A DNA stretch of 20,611 bases from Tatlockia sp. (GTDB lineage Bacteria; Cyanobacteriota; Cyanobacteriia; Cyanobacteriales; Chroococcidiopsidaceae): assembly GCA_013698215.1 (NCBI GenBank), contig JACCVJ010000152.1:1-20611 (forward strand), given 5' to 3'. The translations under genes and the position numbers were made by a program. Below, piece by piece: positions 15,599 to 20,611 of the stretch. How positions within the stretch are numbered: the first letter of the stretch is position 1; every line of letters begins with the position of its first letter. Under the pieces are notes generated by a model. That model was not told the origin of the DNA. It was given only the letters and a program-made list of their open reading frames with translations, and searched no databases.

Positions 15599-16213
15599 TT
15601 ATAGCGCTTCATAATTTACCGAGGTACAGTAACAGCAATGTGTAAACCAGCCTCGAATGTCAGCAAGAGTTACCTGAGCAAAAGCTTCCTCAATCGCTGT
15701 GCTTAAGTCAGGATAATTTCTAGCCCCAATTGAACGCAGTAAACTCTTAATCTTTGACCAACAGTTTTCAATAGGGGAAAACTCCGGGGAATAAGGCGGT
15801 AGATATATCAGGCTGGCTCCAGCTTGTTCGATTAAAGTTGCTATTTCTGCCGATTTATGAATCGAACAATTATCCATTAATACACAAGCGGACGGCCAAA
15901 GCTGAGGAACCAATCTTTGAGAAATAAAGGCTGTAAATGTTAAACCATCGGTGGGGCCAAGTAAACTGATTTGGGTAATTAATCCCTTTAACCCAATCGC
16001 TGCAATGAGAGAGACATTTTTCCCGCGTTTAAGAGGACGTGTTCCTCGCGCCCTTTTACCTTTGGGCGAACGAGCAAATAATCGCGTTAGCGCCAGATTA
16101 ATCCCCGACTCATCAATAAAAATCAGGTCTTTTGCCAACCATCCTTGCATTAACTGCCAGAAATCGAAGCGTTGTTGTTGCACCCGCTCACTCTCTTTTT
16201 CCGTTGGGTGCAA
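15599..16213 (-). CDS. IS630 transposase orfB (DDE catalytic part)
   Basis: About 204 residues with the DDE catalytic core: FIDESGINLALTR (first Asp), VLMDNCSIHKS (second Asp) and LPPYSPEFSPIENCWSKIKS (Glu). It has no ATG and is probably made as a fusion with orfA through the A8 tract at 16216-16223; going from orfA to orfB needs a +1 or -2 change. The stop codon TAA (complement of 15599-15601) is formed by the TA target copy plus one host base. Confidence 0.85.
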   Translation of the reverse strand: MHPTEKESERVQQQRFDFWQLMQGWLAKDLIFIDESGINLALTRLFARSPKGKRARGTRPLKRGKNVSLIAAIGLKGLITQISLLGPTDGLTFTAFISQRLVPQLWPSACVLMDNCSIHKSAEIATLIEQAGASLIYLPPYSPEFSPIENCWSKIKSLLRSIGARNYPDLSTAIEEAFAQVTLADIRGWFTHCCYCTSVNYEAL

Positions 16214-16621
16214 TGTTTTTTTTGACGGTCAAATTTAGCCGAGTCAGCATTCTCGCTACCGTTGAACGACCAATTAAGACACCAGTTTGTTGTTTTAATT
16301 GGTAACGCAGTTCTTCTAAGGTCGCATCATTGGTTGTTTCTACGATTTGCTTGAGTACCATTAATTGCTCGGCGTTGAGTTTGGTTGGCGTTTGCCCTTT
16401 TCGCACAATGGGAGCAATATTTCCTGTCTCTCGACGTTGTTTAAGTAACTTTTCAACAAAACTCAAGGCAACTCGAAACTGCTTGGCTAATCGACGTTGA
16501 GATATATTTCCTTCCACGTAGGTATCCACAATTTTTTGCCGTAAGTCAAGGGAGTATGCTTTCATCTCTGTTCTAAAAATATCTATCCTCTCTTTGTACC
16601 TCACTTATTCAGGAAACGCTA
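15602..16621 (-). mobile_element. IS630-family insertion sequence, 1020 bp
   Basis: Inverted ends of 27 bp match at 20 positions: TAGCGCTTC...GAGGTACA at 15602-15628, and TAGCGTTTC...GAGGTACA read inward from 16621 (16595-16621). It is flanked by TA on both sides (15600-15601 and 16622-16623), the target duplication of IS630/Tc1-type elements. It has two overlapping minus-strand frames, orfA and orfB. Confidence 0.9.
16188..16565 (-). CDS. IS630 transposase orfA (helix-turn-helix part)
   Basis: ATG 16565 (MKAYSLDLRQKIVDTYVEG) gives 125 aa with two helix-turn-helix regions (SQRRLAKQFRVALSFVEKLL, and LEELRYQLKQQTGVLIGRST). These bind the inverted repeats. An upstream start at 16604 would lie in the inverted repeat and is unlikely. 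The frame enters the A8 run (16216-16223) and ends 26 bp inside orfB. Confidence 0.85.
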   Translation of the reverse strand: MKAYSLDLRQKIVDTYVEGNISQRRLAKQFRVALSFVEKLLKQRRETGNIAPIVRKGQTPTKLNAEQLMVLKQIVETTNDATLEELRYQLKQQTGVLIGRSTVARMLTRLNLTVKKNIAPNGKRE

Positions 16622-16847
16622 TATTACCAATTAGCGCCAAGGGTCAACCTTCGCCTGATTCTGCTACGTTCAATCAAAATACCAGTGTGTTGAACGATTT
16701 TGGCTTAGATAGTGCGGCGGATTTGGAAAATATAGGAAATTCAGTTGAGCCACTTCCGGTACTACGCCGCCAAGAATTAAATTTCTCGCCTGCTCGTCCT
16801 ACTCCCTTACTCATAATCAACGTACCTCCAATATCGTGCGTTGGTTC

Positions 16848-19800
16848 TTACCAAGGGGTAGATAAGCGCGAAGCTGTCACTAAGCTAGACTTTGTGGCAA
16901 TGCCACAAATAGATGTCGTACCAAAAACCGGGATATTCACTCCAGAAACCGTAGATAAAATCCACTGCTCGTTAGGAGTACCTAAATAATCAACGGCAAC
17001 AAAGCTGAGGTTTTCTACTACCTCAAGTCGCGCATCATAAATAGATGTGCCGCCAATTCGCTCAATGCTAAAAATTAAGTGCTTCATTACCCAACGCAGC
17101 ATTTTTGTTTGTAGCCAAGCTAATTGGCTTAAATATTGAGGTTCTTGGCATAAATGGTCAATCAGTAAAGATGCGATCTTGCGCTTTTGAAGTTTGTCCA
17201 TAGTACATAAAGATTCAACTAATTTTTCACTATTTTTCTGCACTTTTTCTACGATTTCTATCCAAGTCTGGCATTGGAATAGAGTAAGCGATAAATCTTG
17301 CCCTACTGGTAGTATTGATGACTTATTAGTGAGATCGCTTGCTAGATGCTGTTCTTTTGGGGCAAAGTTTTTAGCCGACTGGTTAGTGGATGGAGCGGAA
17401 GCGAATGGCGGCGTAACGTTCTTTATCTTATGAACTTCGCCATCTAGTGATTGTACAGTAGCAGCTTGCATAATCTGAAGTTTTTGAGCCTCAGAACAAT
17501 TGCTATAGCGCTCGTAGAATTTGCCGCTTGATTCAACTGAGTTAATTTGGTTCATCGCCTGCAATGCCTGCCTAAGCTCGTTGGGAGTTAATAGTTCAAG
17601 CTCTGTGTAGGATGAATCACCCTGCACTGTAGGGTGACTATGTAGGGTGCTAGAAGCTTGCTCTGACTGGTTTGTGTAGGGTATGTAGGATGCGGCTTCT
17701 TCTTTATAGTAATTTTTACTATGAGGAGCGGCAGAATTAGGCTCTGTGTTTAAATCAAAAATTTCCTTATTTAAGTTAGTTGACTCTACACACCCTACAT
17801 AACCTGCTTGGAGCAAGGGTTTTGACCCTACATCTGACTCTACATCTGACACTACATTAGAGGTTGACCCTACATCAGCAAGAGCTTCAAGGCAGTAAGG
17901 CTGATTAACGTCTCCAGATTTTCGTAACCGCAGCCCAAGAATCATGAAGCCACCAGCTACCCGTTTCTTTTCAATGCCCCAATTTAAGGCAGGTTCGTTG
18001 TTTACAAGTTCTAGCAATGCTGGGGAAAATTCACGACTCCCTTTGGGACGCGAACCTGTCTGTTCGCAGTAGCGATAATAAGAACCAAAGAGCGTTTCAA
18101 CGTCTTCTTTATCGTTGCCAACTCGTTCGGTGGCCTCTCGATCTCGAATCGCGCATTCATTGAGCCAGGCAGCAACGTTGTCTAGACGCATCCGCCAATC
18201 CCAGGTACGTTCAATTAGTTCAGGGGCAGAGTCAACGGACTGCCGCAGCGTTTGTGACACTACATCGTCGGGAATGCTAAGAACGTAGTTTGTGAGCGCT
18301 GCAAGTTCTGGCTCGAATTTGTCATCAAGATTTTGGCGCTGGTGCGGGGGAACAATGCGATTGAACGGAACCATAAGTAAGCGGCGATAAATTCCACTGC
18401 TAGTATCGCCGGAGAAAATCGGGTAATTGCTGGCAATCATTACCATTCCCTCGAAAATGAAATCAAAAGCTTGCTTGCGCTTAACTTCACCGCGCAAGGC
18501 ATCGCCGCCAGTAACCTTTTTGAAGTTGGCAAGCCCCCCATTATATTTGTCCTCATCGGCAAATGCCAAAAGTCGCTTTTTGTAAGCGTTAACTGGCTCA
18601 AAACGGTTTCCACACCAATCACCAAGGTTGGAAGGATGATGATTTTGTTTCCCAACCAAGGAAATTACTAATCGAATAAAAGTACCCTTTCCAGTTCCCC
18701 CGGCTCCCGTAAGATGTAAAAATCTCTGTAAATCCGAGCGACCCTTCAAGCAAGCATTCAGCCAGCAAAGCAAAATATTTTTGATTTTAGGGCTGCTACC
18801 TGTTGCTAGATCCATCCATTCCTCGATAGTTCTCCAATCGGTAGCAAGGGGATTGTGATTTCGAGGGATCATCCAAGTAAAGCGGTATCCAGGAGCATGA
18901 GCAAGCAGTTGACCAGATTGAGTATCAAGTACCCCATTGCAGAAAGGAATTAACTTGCTAGGTTGCTCCCACTTCTTGACCAGCATTCGCCATTTCAAAA
19001 TCTTGATACATTGCTCAATCCATGTGGCTTTGTGGTTTAATCCCATTCGAGATTCAAATTCTGCCAGCACCACAGAGCCGATCGCCGTGTCGCTCTCTAT
19101 CGACCATACGCCCGGTGACTCGGCTTCATAACGATACCAAACACTCGCTTCGTCGTTCCAAGCAAGGCGATCTCGGTAGGATTCTGCAATCTCGGCGGCT
19201 ATCTTTGCTGGGGTTTGTCCACCCGTAGTGCTATTTTGGCGTTGGTTTTCACGGGTAAATCCGCGATTGCCACGTTCTTGAACTGCCTGATAAATTTCCG
19301 TTTCTAGCCGTTGAATAAATTCGTCTTTACCCATCAGTTTCACCATATCTACGACATCGCCTTTAATTGGCAAATCTGGACATATTGCGGGAGGACTGAG
19401 GATTAGGCAAGGAACCTCATCCTCAGTGCAAGCCTCTAGAACCTTTTGAGCTTTGCGATCGCCTGGTTCGTCGTGGTCAGGCAGATAAATCAAGGTGATA
19501 TTTTCTGCTTTCAATGTGGCTGTCAGCAACTTTAATTGCGCCTTACCCCATGCTGAACCCTGTAATGTAATACACGCAATACCTAAAGCACCGCAAGTTT
19601 CAACGACGCTTTCCCCTTCGCCCATTAGTAAAGCATTAGCTTGGGTTGCTTCTACTGCCGCAATTGCTTCTTCAATGCGGTAAGGTTGCCAAGTGTTTTC
19701 TCCCTTGGTACAGACGGCTTCACTATCTTTTGCCAAGCGTTCCCCATTACGCTCACCATTTTTCAAAACTGGAATCATCTCACCTTGTTTAGCAGTATGC

Positions 19801-19904
19801 CATTGGCGAAATTCTTTGTTATGCCCTTTCGGGTGATTAGAATCGTCCCATTCTATGCGTTCTACCCATTGCGTCTCACTATAGCGATAAGTCGTAACCC
19901 GCAC
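16848..19904 (-). CDS. Toprim plus SF3 helicase (D5/P4-type) replication protein, 5'-truncated
   Basis: A 1018-aa protein of the plasmid/phage-satellite primase-helicase class. Residues ~80-190 form a Toprim-like (DUF3854-type) domain with GEGES (95-99) and LPDHDEPG (141-148). Residues ~370-580 are an SF3 helicase: Walker A GAGGTGKGT (400-408), Walker B LLAFADED (445-452), sensor MIASNYP (489-495) and arginine finger GIYRRLL (504-510). A variable linker (about 670-790) overlaps an array of DNA repeats, and a helical C-terminus follows. GTG 19904 is the first usable start. The frame stays open with good coding look (QALRLAQLPESITLAKFLVP) to 20087, where an IS5 element begins, so the real N-terminus has been cut off. 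It probably drove replication of an integrated element. Confidence 0.85.
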   Translation of the reverse strand: MRVTTYRYSETQWVERIEWDDSNHPKGHNKEFRQWHTAKQGEMIPVLKNGERNGERLAKDSEAVCTKGENTWQPYRIEEAIAAVEATQANALLMGEGESVVETCGALGIACITLQGSAWGKAQLKLLTATLKAENITLIYLPDHDEPGDRKAQKVLEACTEDEVPCLILSPPAICPDLPIKGDVVDMVKLMGKDEFIQRLETEIYQAVQERGNRGFTRENQRQNSTTGGQTPAKIAAEIAESYRDRLAWNDEASVWYRYEAESPGVWSIESDTAIGSVVLAEFESRMGLNHKATWIEQCIKILKWRMLVKKWEQPSKLIPFCNGVLDTQSGQLLAHAPGYRFTWMIPRNHNPLATDWRTIEEWMDLATGSSPKIKNILLCWLNACLKGRSDLQRFLHLTGAGGTGKGTFIRLVISLVGKQNHHPSNLGDWCGNRFEPVNAYKKRLLAFADEDKYNGGLANFKKVTGGDALRGEVKRKQAFDFIFEGMVMIASNYPIFSGDTSSGIYRRLLMVPFNRIVPPHQRQNLDDKFEPELAALTNYVLSIPDDVVSQTLRQSVDSAPELIERTWDWRMRLDNVAAWLNECAIRDREATERVGNDKEDVETLFGSYYRYCEQTGSRPKGSREFSPALLELVNNEPALNWGIEKKRVAGGFMILGLRLRKSGDVNQPYCLEALADVGSTSNVVSDVESDVGSKPLLQAGYVGCVESTNLNKEIFDLNTEPNSAAPHSKNYYKEEAASYIPYTNQSEQASSTLHSHPTVQGDSSYTELELLTPNELRQALQAMNQINSVESSGKFYERYSNCSEAQKLQIMQAATVQSLDGEVHKIKNVTPPFASAPSTNQSAKNFAPKEQHLASDLTNKSSILPVGQDLSLTLFQCQTWIEIVEKVQKNSEKLVESLCTMDKLQKRKIASLLIDHLCQEPQYLSQLAWLQTKMLRWVMKHLIFSIERIGGTSIYDARLEVVENLSFVAVDYLGTPNEQWILSTVSGVNIPVFGTTSICGIATKSSLVTASRLSTPW
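16891..16909. repeat. Perfect 9-bp inverted repeat with 1-bp centre
   Basis: TTTGTGGCA and TGCCACAAA flank a single A. It lies within the last 20 codons of the primase-helicase frame. There is no T tract beside it, so it is not an ordinary terminator; it could be a protein-binding or recombination site. Role unknown. Confidence 0.6.
17606..17874. repeat. Iteron-like array of TGTAGGGTG-type 9-mers in two opposed blocks
   Basis: Five plus-strand copies of TGTAGGRTR start at 17606, 17628, 17641, 17675 and 17684. After a ~90-bp gap, six minus-oriented copies (SACNCTACA on the plus strand) start at 17782, 17791, 17824, 17836, 17848 and 17866. The first block's spacings (22, 13, 34, 9) are mostly not multiples of three, so the repeats are read in different codon frames, which points to selection on the DNA. 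The second block is in register and gives DVGS/DVES repeats in the protein. A further loose copy (GACACTACA) is at 18256. An origin or iteron role is inferred. Confidence 0.65.
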
Positions 19905-20097
19905 AGATCCACGTTCTCGATCTATTCGTTGAGTAGTTTTTGGCGTATCGGTAATCGGTACTAAAAATTTAGCTAAGGTAATACTCTCTGGCAGTTGAGC
20001 TAATCGTAAAGCTTGTTTTTTAGATTTTTGAACTTTGTTGACCTGCTTTCTATAGAACCCATTTGGGATCTTAATTAAATAGTATAATTAGGGAAAA

Positions 20098-20394
20098 ATG
20101 CCATACTCAAGCAGTTTGACAGATAAAGAGTGGGAAATTATTGAACCCCTGTTACCTAAAAAGAAAAGAACTAAACCCCCTGTATGGAGCAAAAGAGAAA
20201 TCTTGGATGGGGTGTTGTATCAACTGAAGAATGGTTGTAATTGGTGTGACTTACCCAAAGATTTACCTCCTTACTCAACAGTATTTTGGCACTATAAACA
20301 TTGGCGAACACAAGGAGTAATCGAGGGGATTAGAGATGTTTTGCATGGTCAAGTCCGCCAACAAGTTAAAAAAAACCTAAATGGACAACCTTAA
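20098..20394 (+). CDS. IS5-family transposase orfA (DUF4096 type)
   Basis: A 98-aa N-terminal part: SLTDKEWEIIEPLLPKKKR, REILDGVLYQLKNGCNWCDLP and STVFWHYKHWRTQGVIE, the standard insertion-element domain of IS5 (IS427-like) transposases. It ends after an A8 run (20378-20385). The in-phase A-AAA-AAC (20380-20386) allows a -1 shift into orfB. The left end of the IS lies somewhere in 20041-20097, but I cannot place it without the other terminal repeat. Confidence 0.88.
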   Translation: MPYSSSLTDKEWEIIEPLLPKKKRTKPPVWSKREILDGVLYQLKNGCNWCDLPKDLPPYSTVFWHYKHWRTQGVIEGIRDVLHGQVRQQVKKNLNGQP

Positions 20395-20611
20395 TTATCA
20401 TCGACTCACAAGCAGTGAAAAATACTTGTAATGCCAGTGTCGAGTCGAAAGGCTTTTGCAAGTACAAAGCCACGAACGGCATTAAAAGACACTTAGCAGT
20501 GGATACTTTAGGGTTTCCGTTCTTTAGCCACTGTACCAAAGCTAATGTATCTGACGATCAGGGATTAATTGAAATGTTGTCAGACAATATCGATTACTTC
20601 AAGTCTAAAGC
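20380..20611 (+). CDS. IS5-family transposase orfB, runs off window
   Basis: The -1 frame after the A8 run reads KKPKWTTLIIIDSQAVKNT (first catalytic Asp), then GIKRHLAVDTLGFPFFSHCTKANVSDDQG (second catalytic Asp region). It is open to the right edge with no own start codon; production is expected as an orfA-orfB fusion. The remaining ~90 residues, including the Glu, lie outside the window. Confidence 0.85.

Larger units (their letters stand above)
15530..16989 (+). pseudogene. Small secreted-protein gene interrupted by IS630 in its signal peptide
   Basis: ATG 15530 reads 24 codons to 15601. Removing 15602-16621 and one copy of the TA duplication joins TTA (15599-15601) in frame to TTA CCA ATT AGC GCC at 16624. 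The restored start is a clear signal peptide: MLKAFSASKFVRRLIF, hydrophobic SFSALVVLLP, then ISA-KGQ. The mature part is Asn/Asp/Pro-rich and unrecognised; the frame ends at 16989, 145 aa in all. Its last 47 codons lie antisense to the C-terminus of the primase-helicase, so the true original end may be lost. The IS insertion removes any normal product. Confidence 0.6.
20098..20611 (+). mobile_element. IS5-family insertion sequence, partial
   Basis: The two overlapping transposase frames identify the element. It sits exactly where the primase-helicase frame loses its N-terminus (stop in frame at 20088-20090), so it inserted into that gene. The start given is the first IS codon; the true left terminus is a little upstream and the right terminus is beyond the window. 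Confidence 0.75.

Noticed and set aside
17606..17874. CRISPR array
   Set aside because: Repeats are 9 bp, in both orientations and irregularly spaced, inside a coding gene; no cas genes.
18440..18671. Overlapping small frames on both strands
   Set aside because: Shadows of the SF3 helicase domain.

Overview
The window looks like cyanobacterial chromosome. HIP1 octamers (GCGATCGC) occur 15 times in the first 13.5 kb. The FtsY/NusB/DUF502 order, the LexA with a cyanobacterial-type box, the acyl-lipid desaturase and an HpsJ-like membrane protein also fit. I cannot name the genus from this sequence.

Layout. (1) 1-2791, minus: DUF502 membrane protein, nusB and ftsY in one likely operon; ftsY runs off the left edge. 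(2) 2988-5015, minus: an HpsJ-like membrane coiled-coil protein, then a TetR regulator with an unusual extra C-terminal domain resembling a dead tyrosine recombinase. (3) 5140-6850, plus: a delta-9 desaturase (desC), divergent from the TetR gene across a 124-bp gap holding two near-identical operator-like sites, then a TauE/SafE permease. (4) 6853-11881, minus: a head-to-tail series of lexA, an SF2 helicase of the Dnd restriction type, a 57-aa protein, a DndD-like SMC ATPase split by a stop at a slippery A6G site, and a Uma2 nuclease. The last four are tightly packed or overlapping, and a perfect LexA box precedes lexA. (5) 11979-13175: argF (minus) and tRNA-Thr(UGU) (plus) with a clear promoter.

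(6) 13315-20611 is accessory and decayed DNA. It holds an oligopeptide ABC ATPase pseudogene cut by an IS50-like (IS4 family) element with a frameshifted transposase; the 3' remnant of an unknown gene; a small secreted-protein gene interrupted within its signal peptide by an IS630 element; and a 1018-aa Toprim plus SF3 helicase protein of plasmid/phage-satellite type. The last carries an internal two-orientation array of a TGTAGGGTG-like 9-mer, and its 5' end is cut by an IS5-family element that runs off the right edge. HIP1 density falls to one copy in the last 7 kb.

How the parts fit together. The housekeeping genes cover protein targeting, antitermination and arginine synthesis. The TetR/desC pair reads as membrane-lipid control. 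The lexA-linked Dnd-like operon looks like a DNA-damage-coupled defence or restriction module without its modification genes (dndB, dndC and dndE are not in view). The right third looks like a degraded integrated replicon repeatedly hit by IS elements.
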